From an uncultured Lachnospiraceae bacterium (GTDB lineage Bacteria; Bacillota; Clostridia; Lachnospirales; Lachnospiraceae), in the NCBI GenBank assembly GCA_947626745.1, contig CANQTF010000014.1:1-62280 (forward strand): a stretch of DNA of 62,280 nucleotides, read 5' to 3'. Positions 16,610 to 26,566 of the stretch are shown here, in pieces (within the stretch, counting starts at the first letter, position 1; each line of letters begins with the position of its first letter). The position numbers and the translations under genes were made by a program. Below the pieces are notes generated by a model that saw only the letters and a program-made list of their open reading frames with translations, searched no databases and was not told where the DNA came from.

Positions 16610-17788
16610 TCAATTGCGGTATGCATCCGTGAGCGCCGCGATCTCGGCGCTGATGCTCTCCACCCGCTTCGACGGCTTGTAGTCTTGCTCCGGATAGAGC
16701 AGCTCGTGCAGCGCGGCCACATTCTCCTGCAGATCGTCCGGGATCACGCAGCTTCCCTTACTTCCCACATTAACGCCCACTCTGCCGTCCTCAAACGGAA
16801 AGCCGTCGCTGGCCACCACCTCATAGCCCGCCACGCTTCCCAAAACACTCAGGATCTCGTTTACCCCCAGCGAAGTCTGCACCTCCGGCAGGATCGACTG
16901 CACCATTTCGGTCAGCGAACTCACCGATGCGCCTTTCGCCTTATTCATCATCGCGGTCAGCACATCCCGCTGCCGCTCGGCGCGCCTGAAATCATCGCCC
17001 TTGGTATAACGTATCCGGCAGTATGCCGTAGCCTGCAATCCGTTTAAGAGCTGTTTCCCGCTGTGTTCTATCGGTATATAGTCTACCCCCAATTCCTCGG
17101 ACATAGACAACTGATAATTGTTGAGATGCGAGATCTCCGCCTCGGTGACCTCCATTTCGATCCCGCCGAGCGCATCGACCGAATCCATCAGGCCGCCGAA
17201 GCCCACCGTCACATAATCGGTGATGTTCAGGTCCAGATTGGTGTTCAGCATACTGATAGCCTGTTCGGGGCCGCCCTGCGCATACGCGGCGTTGCACTTG
17301 TTGTATGAATCGTTCCCCAGATTCAGGAACGTGTCGCGGAACACAGAGATCAGCTTGATCTCCTGCGTATCCATATTAATGCTGGCAATAATGATCGAAT
17401 CGCTCCGCGTTCCCCGGCCCAGTTCGCCGTCCCTCGCGTCCACGCCGAATAAGGCGATGTTGTAATAGCCTTTTGCCGTGTCTGCGGACGTATCGCTCTC
17501 CCCGGCCTTCGCCGTCTCGGCGATCTCTTCATTGACCGTGATCTTGTCACGATCCAGATTCCTGCGCTCCACGTCCTTGGTAGCGACGATCACCACATAC
17601 AGGACGCCGGCCGCAAGAAACAGCGCCACGATCTCGGCGATCAGCAGCGGAACGTTCTTGACCCGTCTGCGCTTCGCTCCGTTATGTATGGGATGCACGA
17701 CCTCTTTCACAGGTTCGTCCGCCCCTGTATCCCCCGACGGATTCCCGGCTGCAGTCTGCCCGTCGGGATCCTGTATCTGCTTGTCCAT
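16610..17788 (-). CDS. LytR-CpsA-Psr (LCP) family cell-wall ligase
   Basis: This 392-residue protein has a cytoplasmic N terminus of about 45 residues, one membrane segment (VPLLIAEIVALFLAAGVLYVV) and an extracellular LCP domain with GVDARDGELGRGTRSDSIII, ISVFRDTFL and the arginine cluster RIRYTKGDDFRRAERQR that binds polyprenyl pyrophosphate. LCP proteins attach teichoic acids or polysaccharides to peptidoglycan. The ATG at 17788 is chosen because GAAGGAG lies 7 bases upstream. An extended -10 (TGGTAAAAT, minus strand near 17830) may be its promoter in the 144-base gap after radA. Confidence 0.92.
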   Translation of the reverse strand: MDKQIQDPDGQTAAGNPSGDTGADEPVKEVVHPIHNGAKRRRVKNVPLLIAEIVALFLAAGVLYVVIVATKDVERRNLDRDKITVNEEIAETAKAGESDTSADTAKGYYNIALFGVDARDGELGRGTRSDSIIIASINMDTQEIKLISVFRDTFLNLGNDSYNKCNAAYAQGGPEQAISMLNTNLDLNITDYVTVGFGGLMDSVDALGGIEMEVTEAEISHLNNYQLSMSEELGVDYIPIEHSGKQLLNGLQATAYCRIRYTKGDDFRRAERQRDVLTAMMNKAKGASVSSLTEMVQSILPEVQTSLGVNEILSVLGSVAGYEVVASDGFPFEDGRVGVNVGSKGSCVIPDDLQENVAALHELLYPEQDYKPSKRVESISAEIAALTDAYRN

Positions 17789-17932
17789 AAGTGACTCCTT
17801 CTTTGTAAAAGTTTTCACACTTTCTTAAGATTTTACCATATAAGACACGATTTGAACATACAGACAGGGTATTTATTAACACTTTGTTAAAAATTGTCAT
17901 ATTTATGTCATATTTTGGGAGCGGCAGCCGTC

Positions 17933-19303
17933 TCAGATCATGTCCACCGCGTCCTGCACCGTTCTGACCCCGATCACTTTGATCCCCGCCACCGGCCGCA
18001 GCTTGCTTCGGTTGACCTCCGGCAGGATACAGGTGGTAAAGCCCAGCTTCGCCGCCTCCGCCACTCTCTGCTCGGCCATGGATACGCCGCGCACCTCGCC
18101 GCTCAGGCCGATCTCCCCGAAAGCGATCAGCTTGTCGTCGATAGCCCTGTTCTTAAAACTCGACACGATCGCCATCGCGATCCCCAGATCGATCGCGGGC
18201 TCCATAATGCGTATGCCGCCCGCCAGATTCACGTAGGCGTCGCAGTCCGACATCTGCACGCCAAGCCGCTTCTCGAGCACGGCCATCAGCAGGTTCACCC
18301 TGTTGAAATCCGTGCCGATAGCCTGACGTCTGGGAATACCGAAGCTGCTGTGGCAGACAAGCGCTTGGATCTCTAAGAGGATCGGTCTCGTTCCTTCCAT
18401 AGAGCAGGACACGACGGAGCCGCTTGCGCCTTCCGGCTTGCCGTCCAGCATAAATTCCGAAGGATTCTGCACTTCCACCAGTCCTTCCTCCTTCATCTCA
18501 AACACGCCGATCTCGTTGGTAGAGCCGAAGCGGTTCTTTACGCCGCGCAGGATACGGTAGGAAGCGTGTCTGTCTCCCTCAAAGTAGAGCACCGTGTCCA
18601 CCATATGCTCCAGCACGCGCGGGCCCGCCACCGTGCCTTCCTTCGTCACATGGCCCACGATGAAAACCGAGACGTTGAGTCCTTTCGCCAGCTGTAAGAG
18701 TATACTCGTTGACTCCCGCACCTGAGAGACGCTGCCCGGCGCGGAGGAGATGTCCTCATGGTACATGGTCTGGATCGAGTCGATGATCGTGATATCCGGC
18801 ATCACGCTGCGGATCGTTTCCTCCACGATCCCCAGATTCGTCTCGCACAAAAGCAGCAGATCGTCGGTAAAGTCTCCCAGCCTGTTCGCCCTGATCTTGA
18901 TCTGGCGCAGCGACTCTTCGCCCGAGATGTAGAGCACTTTTCTGCCGTCCGCCGCCATGTGTCTGCACACCTGAAGCAAGAGCGTAGACTTGCCGATGCC
19001 CGGATCGCCGCCCACCAACGTCAAAGAGCCGGGCACGATACCGCCGCCCAGCACTCTGTCCAGTTCCTCCATGTGTGTGTGCATACGCTCCTCTTCCCGA
19101 ACGCTCACCTCAGAGAGCGCTGCGGGCTTGGCCGCCATATGCGCTCTTGCGCCCGCACCGGCGGACGCGCCGCGGGAGGCGGCCTTCGGTTCTTCCACCA
19201 TGCTGTTCCACGCCTTGCAGCCGGGACACTGCCCCAGCCACTTGGAGGATTCATATCCGCAATTTTGACAATAGAAGACCGTTCCCGCCTTGCTCTTAGC
19301 CAT
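17933..19303 (-). CDS. radA: DNA repair protein RadA
   Basis: This 456-residue protein has all RadA hallmarks. There is an N-terminal zinc finger (Cys12, 15, 26, 29), a RecA-like ATPase with Walker A GDPGIGKST and the RadA motif KNRFG, and a C-terminal Lon-protease-like domain. RadA promotes branch migration of recombination intermediates. It overlaps the 138-residue gene by 8 bases and follows clpC, as in many Firmicutes, though here a GntR gene replaces the usual ctsR-mcsAB start of the operon. Confidence 0.97.
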   Translation of the reverse strand: MAKSKAGTVFYCQNCGYESSKWLGQCPGCKAWNSMVEEPKAASRGASAGAGARAHMAAKPAALSEVSVREEERMHTHMEELDRVLGGGIVPGSLTLVGGDPGIGKSTLLLQVCRHMAADGRKVLYISGEESLRQIKIRANRLGDFTDDLLLLCETNLGIVEETIRSVMPDITIIDSIQTMYHEDISSAPGSVSQVRESTSILLQLAKGLNVSVFIVGHVTKEGTVAGPRVLEHMVDTVLYFEGDRHASYRILRGVKNRFGSTNEIGVFEMKEEGLVEVQNPSEFMLDGKPEGASGSVVSCSMEGTRPILLEIQALVCHSSFGIPRRQAIGTDFNRVNLLMAVLEKRLGVQMSDCDAYVNLAGGIRIMEPAIDLGIAMAIVSSFKNRAIDDKLIAFGEIGLSGEVRGVSMAEQRVAEAAKLGFTTCILPEVNRSKLRPVAGIKVIGVRTVQDAVDMI

Positions 19304-19712
19304 TCTTCACGATCCTGACCGCGGTCTCGCCGGCGCCCTCCAGTTCAATGCTGAGACTCAGCTTCCCGCTCAGGTTTGTCTTCATCGTACCGATATTTTC
19401 GTCGCCTACGCTGACGCTGTACTCGGTGTCCTCCTCCAGTCCGACCGTGATCTGTGCGTCCTCCGCCGCCTCTACGCGAAAGGCGACGCCGTCCTCCGTC
19501 TCCCGAAAACCGATCACGCTCGTTCCGGGCTGCGACTCATAGGCAAACATGCCGTTCTTCTCCAATTTGGTCAGTTCCCTGTAGGTCTTTACCTTATACA
19601 GATCTCCGTCGTGCTCGTAATCCTCGACCTTCGCCTTGGCGTCCAGCCTGTAATTGCCGAAGCTGAGCGCCCCGTCCTCTTCGGTTCGCAGCAATTCCTC
19701 TACTACAGCCAT
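19296..19712 (-). CDS. 138-residue hypothetical protein between clpC and radA
   Basis: It starts MAVVEELLRTEEDGALSFGNYRL and is acidic and beta-rich, with no signal peptide or cysteines. Homologues in Lachnospiraceae have, as I recall, been labelled endosialidase, but I see nothing here to support an enzyme. It lies 25 bases after clpC and overlaps radA by 8 bases, so it belongs to that operon. Its function is unknown. Confidence 0.8.
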   Translation of the reverse strand: MAVVEELLRTEEDGALSFGNYRLDAKAKVEDYEHDGDLYKVKTYRELTKLEKNGMFAYESQPGTSVIGFRETEDGVAFRVEAAEDAQITVGLEEDTEYSVSVGDENIGTMKTNLSGKLSLSIELEGAGETAVRIVKNG

Positions 19713-19737
19713 TGTGTTATCCTCCTAAGTCATTGCT

Positions 19738-22191
19738 TTATTTATCATCGTGTACCGTAAATACGATCTTTTTATTTTTGAGTCCCGCAGACACCTTGCT
19801 GCCTCTTTTGACATCGCCGCGCAGGATCTCCTCCGCCAGCGCGTCCTCGATCTCCGACTGAATCGCACGTTTCAGAGGCCTTGCGCCCATCTTGGCGTCC
19901 ATGTGCTTCTCGATCAGCCAGTCTTTCACGGCGGCCGTTATGGTCAGTTCGATCTCCATCTGCTCTTTGCAGCGCTTCACCAGATTTTTGGACAGCAGGG
20001 TGACGATCTTCTTCATGTCCTCCTTGTGGAGCGGATGGAATACCATGATCTCGTCAATACGATTGATGAACTCCGGCTTGAAGAGTCTTTTTACCTCTTC
20101 CATCACATTGGACTTCATCTTGTCGTAATCCTGCTCCTTCGTCGTCTGGGTGTCAAAGCCCAGATTTTTGGGATCGACAATGCGCTGCGCGCCCGCATTG
20201 GAAGTCATGATCAGGATCGTGTTTTTGAAGCTGACTTTCCTGCCCTTGGAATCGGTGATATGCCCGTCGTCCAGCACCTGCAGGAGCACATTGAACACAT
20301 CCGGATGGGCCTTCTCGATCTCGTCAAAAAGCACCACGGAATAGGGATTCCGGCGCACCTTCTCCGATAACTGTCCGCCTTCCTCAAAGCCGACATAGCC
20401 CGGCGGCGAGCCGATCATCTTGGACACCGAATGCCCTTCCATATACTCCGACATATCCACACGGATCAGCGCGTTCTCCGAACCGAACATCGCCTCGGCA
20501 AGCGCCTTGCTCAGCTCCGTCTTACCCACACCGGTAGGCCCGAGAAAGAGGAACGATCCGATAGGTCTGTTGGGATCCTGCAGCCCGACCCTGCCGCGGC
20601 GCATCGCTTTGGCGACGGCGCTGACCGCCTCCTCCTGCCCGATCACGCGCTTATGCAGGATAGCTTCCAGCTTCAGGAGCCGCTCGCTCTCCTTCTCCGC
20701 CAGCTTTTTGACGGGGATCTTCGTCCAGAGGGCGACCACCTCCGCGATCTCGTTCTCGCCGACCACATAGCTTCGCATTTCTTCCTCTTTCTCCATGCGC
20801 TTGATGATACGGTCATACCTGCGGATACAGTCGTCCTGTTTCTTTTTCAGTTCAGCCGCCTGTGTAAAGGCTTCCATGCGGATAGAGCGCTCGATCTGCA
20901 GATCGATCTTTTTGATCTCTTCGGACAGCTCCCGCAGTTTTTCAGGCTGCCCCGCGACCTTAAGCCGCACCGCCGCGGCCGCCTCGTCGATCAGGTCGAT
21001 GGCCTTATCGGGCAGGTTCCTGTCATTGATGTATCGGTTGGAGAGCGCCACCGCCGCACTGATCGCCTCGGGCGTTATGGTGACGCGGTGATGCTCCTCG
21101 TATTTATAGGCGATGCCCCGCAGGATATTTTCCGCTTCTTCCACCGTCGGCTCTTCCACCGTCACAGGCTGAAACCTTCTCTCCAGCGCCGCATCCTTCT
21201 CCACATATTTGCGGTACTCTGCGATCGTAGTGGCGCCGATCAACTGGATCTCGCCTCTCGCCAGCGACGGCTTTAAAATGTTGGACGCATCGATCGCGCC
21301 TTCCGCTCCGCCCGCGCCGATGATGGTGTGCATCTCGTCCAGAAAAAGTACGATGTTGCCGTCCTCGATCACTTCCTTGATCACCTTCTTGATGCGCTCC
21401 TCGAACTCACCGCGGTACTTGCTGCCGGCCACCATGCCGGACAGATCCAGCGTCAGCACACGCTTGTTCTGCACGGTAAACGGCACATCCCCGGTGACGA
21501 TACGGGAGGCAAGCCCTTCCACCACCGCCGTCTTTCCGACGCCCGGCTCACCGATCAGACACGGATTGTTTTTCGTTCTGCGGCTCAGGATCTGGATCAC
21601 CCGGGTGATCTCATCCTGTCTGCCGATGACGGGATCCAGCTTTCCCTCTCTCGCCAGTGCGGTCAGATCGCGGCTGTACTGGTCAAGCGTGGACGTGCCG
21701 CCTTTTTTTCTGCCCTGCTTCCTGCCCAGATCTTCCTTATACAGACCGCCGTCCTCGCCTATCGCAACGAGCACATCCACATACAGCTTCTGTATGGACA
21801 CGCCCATCGTGTTGAGCAGCCTGACGGCCACATTTTCTCCTTCTTTCAGCAGCGCCAGCAGGATATGCTCCGTTCCGGTCTTGTCACTGTGAAAACGCTC
21901 CGCCTGCCTGTGCGCCTCGTCCAAAATGCTCTGCGCGCGCGGCGAATAGCCGTCATGCTCCGCAAGCAGCACGGAGCTTTCGGGCGGCGCGATCAGATCC
22001 TTGATCATCTCCTTGAGCTGCACGACGTCCACGCCGTTATTCTGGAGGACGGTGGCTGCAACTCCCGTATTTTCCCGAAGCAGCCCGAGCAGGATATGCT
22101 CGCTTCCCACATAACTCTGTCGCAGACTTTTGGCGGCTCTCTCCGCAAGCAGCAGCGCCGCCTTCGCCTTATCCGTAAATTGTGGCTGCAT
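19738..22191 (-). CDS. clpC: ATP-dependent Clp protease ATPase subunit ClpC
   Basis: This 817-residue AAA+ unfoldase has a double Clp-N domain (1-150), a first AAA module (GEPGVGKTA), a UVR/M-domain coiled coil around 425-470, and a second AAA module (GPTGVGKTE). The ClpP-binding loop contains LGF (NLGFDTQ), so it can dock to ClpP. The ATG at 22191 overlaps the GntR stop as TGATG; a TTG one codon earlier is also possible. CtsR, McsA and McsB are absent from the operon; the first gene is a GntR regulator. Confidence 0.96.
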   Translation of the reverse strand: MQPQFTDKAKAALLLAERAAKSLRQSYVGSEHILLGLLRENTGVAATVLQNNGVDVVQLKEMIKDLIAPPESSVLLAEHDGYSPRAQSILDEAHRQAERFHSDKTGTEHILLALLKEGENVAVRLLNTMGVSIQKLYVDVLVAIGEDGGLYKEDLGRKQGRKKGGTSTLDQYSRDLTALAREGKLDPVIGRQDEITRVIQILSRRTKNNPCLIGEPGVGKTAVVEGLASRIVTGDVPFTVQNKRVLTLDLSGMVAGSKYRGEFEERIKKVIKEVIEDGNIVLFLDEMHTIIGAGGAEGAIDASNILKPSLARGEIQLIGATTIAEYRKYVEKDAALERRFQPVTVEEPTVEEAENILRGIAYKYEEHHRVTITPEAISAAVALSNRYINDRNLPDKAIDLIDEAAAAVRLKVAGQPEKLRELSEEIKKIDLQIERSIRMEAFTQAAELKKKQDDCIRRYDRIIKRMEKEEEMRSYVVGENEIAEVVALWTKIPVKKLAEKESERLLKLEAILHKRVIGQEEAVSAVAKAMRRGRVGLQDPNRPIGSFLFLGPTGVGKTELSKALAEAMFGSENALIRVDMSEYMEGHSVSKMIGSPPGYVGFEEGGQLSEKVRRNPYSVVLFDEIEKAHPDVFNVLLQVLDDGHITDSKGRKVSFKNTILIMTSNAGAQRIVDPKNLGFDTQTTKEQDYDKMKSNVMEEVKRLFKPEFINRIDEIMVFHPLHKEDMKKIVTLLSKNLVKRCKEQMEIELTITAAVKDWLIEKHMDAKMGARPLKRAIQSEIEDALAEEILRGDVKRGSKVSAGLKNKKIVFTVHDDK

Positions 22192-22574
22192 CAATCATTC
22201 ATTCCTTTCCCATAATCTTCATAGATCTCATCAATAAGAGCATGCACTTCTTCTCTGGAAATATTCTTACAGCTTGCCTTCGCCAACGTCACCTGCAGCT
22301 CTCTGCGCACCTCTTCCACGGTCCGCAGCTTGTCGATGTCAAGAGCGATCACCGCGCCTCTTCTGCGGTCTACCTTGACATATCCCTCCTGCTTCAGGAC
22401 CGTGTACGCCTTGTTGACCGTGTGCATATTGATGCCGATATGCTCGGCGAGCTGCCGCACGGACGGAAGCGTATCGCCTTCCCGAAACCGCTCGGTGGCG
22501 ATCCCCAGAATGATCTGGTTGCGAAGCTGCATATAGATCGCTTCGTCGCTGTTAAAATCTATTTCTATAAACAT
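22191..22574 (-). CDS. GntR-family (YtrA-type) transcriptional regulator
   Basis: This 127-residue protein has a winged helix (about 10-75) with GDTLPSVRQLAEHIGINMHTVNKAYTVLKQEGYV, then a short helical tail. The size and LPSVRQLA motif place it in the YtrA subfamily, which lacks a large ligand domain. Such regulators normally control adjacent ABC transporters. Here it is translationally coupled to clpC, suggesting autoregulation together with a protein-quality-control gene. Confidence 0.9.
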   Translation of the reverse strand: MFIEIDFNSDEAIYMQLRNQIILGIATERFREGDTLPSVRQLAEHIGINMHTVNKAYTVLKQEGYVKVDRRRGAVIALDIDKLRTVEEVRRELQVTLAKASCKNISREEVHALIDEIYEDYGKGMND

Positions 22575-22610
22575 CTCTCTACCACTCTGCCTATCGAAGC
22601 GCCTCAGGCA

Positions 22611-23996
22611 TTACAGATCCTTGTCGTCCATATTCAGGAACTCAAACTCAAATTCATCGTCGTCCAGCAGGAAGTTCTTCGTCTTGCGCTTCGTCGCCGC
22701 CGCCTTTGCCGCAGCGTCTTCTACCGCCGTCTCTTCCTCTGCGCGGCTCCGGCGCTTAACCGGCGTTTCCTCCTCTGTGCGCCTTCTGCGGGGCGCCTCT
22801 TCTTCCTCCTGCACACGCCTTCTGCGGGGCGTCTCCTCTTCTTCCTGCACACGCCTTCTGCGAGGCGTCTCCTCTTCCTCCTGCACACGCCTTCTGCGGG
22901 GCGTCTCCTCTTCCTCCTGCGCACGGCGTCTGCGGGGTCTCTCTTCCTCTTCCTCTTCTTCCTCGTCGTCCTCTTCGTCATAATCCTCGTAATAGGCATC
23001 CCGCAGCTTCAATGCCATAACGATCACAACGACGATCGCTATCACCAAAAGCACGGCCAGCACAACGATCACGACGCGCTGTCTTACCAGATTCTTCGCA
23101 TCCTTCTGCGCCGCCTCGCTCCGCGCTTTCGTGGCTTCCATAAGCTGGTCCAGCAGATACTTGTCGGACTGTCCCGTCCCGCCGGTGTGATCGTACAGAT
23201 ACCACACGTCGGAGCCATCCTCCCCCTTCTCACAGGAGAGTTCATAGTCGTTGTTGACGGGCTCTTCCGGCTCTGGCTCCGGCGCTTCCTCCGGCTCAGG
23301 CGTCTCCTCCGGCACGGGCACCATGTCGCCCATAGACAACAGATCTGAACGGATATATCCCGTCTTTTCCGCGCCGTCCGCTCCGGTAAAGGTAACGTAG
23401 TACCAAGTCTTGCCGTCGCCGTCGCTGCCGGCCGACTGTCCGCTCACGACGACCTGTGTGCCCTGCGACAGCTTTTCCACAAGAGCCTCATGGGCCGTGG
23501 GCGCGGTGCGGACATTGATGGACGCCGGGGAGACCGAAGCGTACTGCGCATCCATGACCGTCTCCGGATCGATGGAAGCGCCGGACGCGGTCGCCTGAGG
23601 CTGCACCTCCTCCTGCCCGCCTTCACTCTGACTGTCATTATTACCTGTGTCAGACGCTGTCTGGGAAGCGGCATCGCCGCCTTCTTTTTCCACCAGATCG
23701 GAACGCAGATAACCCGTCGTCTCTCCGTCGATATAGACCTCATACCACGTCATCCCGGAAGAGTCCTTCACCTCGTTCAGGATAGTGACTTTCGCACCCT
23801 GCACCGCGCTGCCGACCACTTCGCTGCCCGTGTCCGCCTTCTCCCGTATCTTGGCCGATCCCACCGTGACCTTGCCCGTTGTGTCCGCCAGACTGACAAA
23901 GGGCCGGCACCACAGCGCCGACACGGCCGCCGCCAATGCGATCAAGCCGAAAACCCGATATCTTCCCATTGCTATGCGTCCCTTCTTCCGTACCAT
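22611..23996 (-). CDS. SH3-domain membrane protein with charged C-terminal repeats
   Basis: This 461-residue protein has a signal sequence (residues 1-38), two bacterial SH3 domains (about 40-105 and 145-215, each ending in TGYIRSDL or TGYLRSDL), an acidic Pro/Glu linker, a membrane segment (VVIVVLAVLLVIAIVVVIVM) and a cytoplasmic tail with five RRRRVQEEEETP-like repeats. SH3b domains usually bind cell wall. The ATG at 23996 follows GGGAG. It probably links the cell wall to a cytoplasmic partner, by inference. It lies 36 bases upstream of the GntR-clpC operon and may be cotranscribed. Confidence 0.85.
   Translation of the reverse strand: MVRKKGRIAMGRYRVFGLIALAAAVSALWCRPFVSLADTTGKVTVGSAKIREKADTGSEVVGSAVQGAKVTILNEVKDSSGMTWYEVYIDGETTGYLRSDLVEKEGGDAASQTASDTGNNDSQSEGGQEEVQPQATASGASIDPETVMDAQYASVSPASINVRTAPTAHEALVEKLSQGTQVVVSGQSAGSDGDGKTWYYVTFTGADGAEKTGYIRSDLLSMGDMVPVPEETPEPEEAPEPEPEEPVNNDYELSCEKGEDGSDVWYLYDHTGGTGQSDKYLLDQLMEATKARSEAAQKDAKNLVRQRVVIVVLAVLLVIAIVVVIVMALKLRDAYYEDYDEEDDEEEEEEEERPRRRRAQEEEETPRRRRVQEEEETPRRRRVQEEEETPRRRRVQEEEEAPRRRRTEEETPVKRRSRAEEETAVEDAAAKAAATKRKTKNFLLDDDEFEFEFLNMDDKDL
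22780..22959 (-). repeat. 36-bp tandem repeat, five units, within coding sequence
   Basis: Units begin at 22780, 22816, 22852, 22888 and 22924, each starting CGCCTTCTGCG or a close variant on the plus strand. They encode a 12-residue RRRRVQEEEETP repeat. The period keeps frame, so copy-number change would only lengthen or shorten the tail. It is a coding repeat, not a CRISPR array. Confidence 0.9.
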
Positions 23997-24021
23997 AATC
24001 TTCTCCCTCTTTTGCCTGTTT

Positions 24022-24519
24022 TTACCACTCTCTCCGGAAACGCTTTGCGCCTTCCTCGCCCTTCGGTATCTCCGCGCTGAAGCCGGACATGTTCTCATGC
24101 GGCTTGTGTATCCTCGCCTGATTCTCCAGATCCCTGTGGTATTTCGTCTCACAGTTCTTACACAGTCTGCCGTACCGTATGCTCGCCCCGCAGGATTCGC
24201 ACTTTAAGAAAGCGTGCGAATTCGCCGCGATCTCTAACCTCTGGTCCTTGAGCATCTGTCGGATTGCCTTCTGGGAAACGCCGGTCCCCGACGACACCTG
24301 TGCGGTCGTCGCGCCCGGATGCGTCTCGATAAAGTTCCTGCACTTGCCGTAATCGTCGTATTCCACGTGTCCGCAGTCCTCGCACTTGTACTCGCCGACT
24401 CCCTTAAAGACCATAACGCCTTTACATTTCTCACAATATGTGGGTATGTTCAAATGACTGATATCCAACAGTTCCCTGCGGAAATGCGCCTGTTTTTCTT
24501 CTCTGCTGTTCTCTCCCAT
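24022..24519 (-). CDS. Zinc-ribbon and helix-turn-helix protein (YvyF-like)
   Basis: This 165-residue protein has one zinc ribbon (CEKC...CEDC, about 29-50), a helix-turn-helix-like segment (ATTAQVSSGTGVSQKAIRQML) and a second Cys set (CESC...CKNC). The layout recalls the YvyF/TIGR03826 flagellar-operon protein, but no flagellar gene is nearby. It is preceded by AAAGGAG and lies 25 bases upstream of the SH3 gene. It is probably a nucleic-acid-binding protein. Confidence 0.7.
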   Translation of the reverse strand: MGENSREEKQAHFRRELLDISHLNIPTYCEKCKGVMVFKGVGEYKCEDCGHVEYDDYGKCRNFIETHPGATTAQVSSGTGVSQKAIRQMLKDQRLEIAANSHAFLKCESCGASIRYGRLCKNCETKYHRDLENQARIHKPHENMSGFSAEIPKGEEGAKRFRREW

Positions 24520-24605
24520 CGCCCGTCTCCTTTCAGATCGTTCCTATGCTCTATTATTATGCCTTGCAGCGCTCTTTTTTTCGGCTCTCTCTGTCATACC
24601 GCGTA

Positions 24606-25877
24606 CTACGCCTCGTCGATGGCTCTGCCGATATCATGGCGCATGTATTTGTTGGCAAAGCCGACCCATTCCGCAGCTTTGTATGCATTTGCCCGGGCTT
24701 CCTTCAGATCCGCTCCCTTTGCCGTGACGCCGAGCACCCGGCCGCCGTTCGTGACGACACCCTGATCGGTCTGTTTCGTTCCCGCGTGGAAACAGTAACG
24801 GCCGTCCGCATCGTCGAAGCGTTCCAGCCCGCTGATCGGAAAACCTTTTTCGTAAGCTCCCGGATATCCCTGCGAAGCCAATACCACGCAGACCGCCGCA
24901 TTGTCCTCGAACTGCAGATCGATCCGATCCAGTGTGCCGTCGATACAGGCCTCCATTACGTCGATGATATCATTCTTCATACGCGGCAGCACTACCTGCG
25001 CCTCCGGATCGCCGAATCTTGCATTGTACTCCAACACCCGCGGGCCGTCCTTCGTCAGCATCAGCCCGAAGAAGATGACGCCCTTGAAGGGCCGTCCCTC
25101 CGCCGCCATAGCGTCCACGGTCGCCTGATAGATATGACGGCGGCAGAACGCATCCACCTCTTTTGTATAGAACGGGCTCGGTGAAAAAGTTCCCATGCCG
25201 CCCGTGTTCAGGCCCTGATCGCCGTCGCCCGCGCGTTTGTGATCCTGTGCGGAGGACATGATCCTGATCGTCCTGCCGTCCACAAAGGAGAGCACCGACA
25301 CTTCCCGTCCCGTCATGAACTCCTCGATGACCATGCGGTTGCCGGCAGCGCCGAACTTCTTGTCCTGCATGATCGTCTTTACGCCTTCTCTCGCCTCGTC
25401 AAGATCCTGACAGATCAGCACGCCCTTGCCCAGCGCCAGACCGTCCGCCTTCAGCACCACCGGCATCTTCGCGTGCTCCAGATAGGCGAGCGCCGCCTCC
25501 GGATCGTCGAAATTCTCGTATGCCGCCGTGGGGATACCGTACTTTTTCATCAGATCCTTGGAGAACGCCTTGCTGCCCTCGAGGATCGCCGCGTTCTTCC
25601 TCGGCCCGAAAACGCGCAGACCCGCAGCCTCCAACACGTCCACAAGGCCGCCGGCAAGCGGGTCGTCCGGCCCGACAATGACCAGATCCACGGCTTTCTC
25701 CCGGGAAAACTCCGTCAGCTTATCAAACTCCATGACGCCGATGGGCACGCACTCCGCCAGACGGCCGATACCGGCATTTCCCGGCGCGCAATAGATCTTA
25801 TCCACTCTGGGGCTCTTCGCCACGCTCTGCACGATCGCATGCTCGCGTCCGCCGCCTCCCACAACCAATACTTTCAT
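24606..25877 (-). CDS. purD: Phosphoribosylamine-glycine ligase
   Basis: This 423-residue ATP-grasp enzyme joins glycine to phosphoribosylamine in purine synthesis. Visible features are the N-terminal VVGGGGREHAIV, IVGPDDPLAGGLVD and the ATP-grasp segments KADGLALGKGV and EFMTGREVSVLSF. It is the last gene of the leftward purE-purM-purN-purD operon, with gaps of about 30 bases. Confidence 0.97.
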   Translation of the reverse strand: MKVLVVGGGGREHAIVQSVAKSPRVDKIYCAPGNAGIGRLAECVPIGVMEFDKLTEFSREKAVDLVIVGPDDPLAGGLVDVLEAAGLRVFGPRKNAAILEGSKAFSKDLMKKYGIPTAAYENFDDPEAALAYLEHAKMPVVLKADGLALGKGVLICQDLDEAREGVKTIMQDKKFGAAGNRMVIEEFMTGREVSVLSFVDGRTIRIMSSAQDHKRAGDGDQGLNTGGMGTFSPSPFYTKEVDAFCRRHIYQATVDAMAAEGRPFKGVIFFGLMLTKDGPRVLEYNARFGDPEAQVVLPRMKNDIIDVMEACIDGTLDRIDLQFEDNAAVCVVLASQGYPGAYEKGFPISGLERFDDADGRYCFHAGTKQTDQGVVTNGGRVLGVTAKGADLKEARANAYKAAEWVGFANKYMRHDIGRAIDEA

Positions 25878-25906
25878 ATGATTCCCTTACCTTTCGTATC
25901 CGCGGA

Positions 25907-26533
25907 TCACTCCGCTATCCTTACATGTCCGTCTGCCACCGTGACTTTGCCGGCCGCGATCAGCGCAAGACTTCTCGGCAGGATGATCCACTCCGCCTCT
26001 TCCATGACCCGCCGCTGCAGACGCTCCGGCGTATCGTCCTGTTTCACCTCCACGGCCTTCTGCATGATGATCGGCCCGGTGTCCGTGCCCTCGTCCACAA
26101 AATGCACAGTCGCTCCGGTCACTTTAACGCCCCGCGCAAGCACGGCCTCGTGTACTTTCAGCCCGTAATATCCCGTTCCGCAGAAGGACGGGATCAGGGA
26201 CGGGTGGATATTGATGATCCTGTTTCTGTATCTCGCGATCAGCTCGGGCGGGATCACCACCAGAAAACCCGCCAGCACAATGAGATCCGGCGCTGCGGCG
26301 TCCACCGCCGCAAGGAACGCCTCGTTGAACGCCGCCCTGTCTTCGTAATCGCGGGGCGATACGCACACCGCATCGATGTGGGCCTGTCTGGCCCGCTCCA
26401 GCGCATAGGCATTCCTGTTGTTGCTGATGACCCGAACGATCTCCACGTCCGCGACCGTCCCCTGCCGCACGCCATCTATGAGCGCCTGCAGATTGGTGCC
26501 GCCGCCGGACACACACACCGCCACTCTAAGCAT
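25907..26533 (-). CDS. purN: Phosphoribosylglycinamide formyltransferase
   Basis: This 208-residue enzyme transfers formyl from formyl-tetrahydrofolate to GAR. It shows VCVSGGGTNLQALI at the N terminus, the family motif NIHPSLIPSF with the catalytic His, and the Asp motif VHFVDEGTDTG. It has standard length for the family and sits between purM and purD. Confidence 0.97.
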   Translation of the reverse strand: MLRVAVCVSGGGTNLQALIDGVRQGTVADVEIVRVISNNRNAYALERARQAHIDAVCVSPRDYEDRAAFNEAFLAAVDAAAPDLIVLAGFLVVIPPELIARYRNRIINIHPSLIPSFCGTGYYGLKVHEAVLARGVKVTGATVHFVDEGTDTGPIIMQKAVEVKQDDTPERLQRRVMEEAEWIILPRSLALIAAGKVTVADGHVRIAE

Positions 26534-26566
26534 GTTTCCCTCCGTTCCGCAATATCGTGGTTCCCG

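Noticed and set aside
19296..19712. Endosialidase annotation for the 138-residue protein
   Set aside because: The protein is small, lacks a signal peptide and shows no sialidase motifs.
22780..22959. Regular 36-bp repeats resembling a CRISPR array
   Set aside because: Units are contiguous without spacers, stay in frame and code for a charged repeat tail.
24022..24519. Flagellar operon membership of the YvyF-like protein
   Set aside because: No flagellar genes are present on either side.
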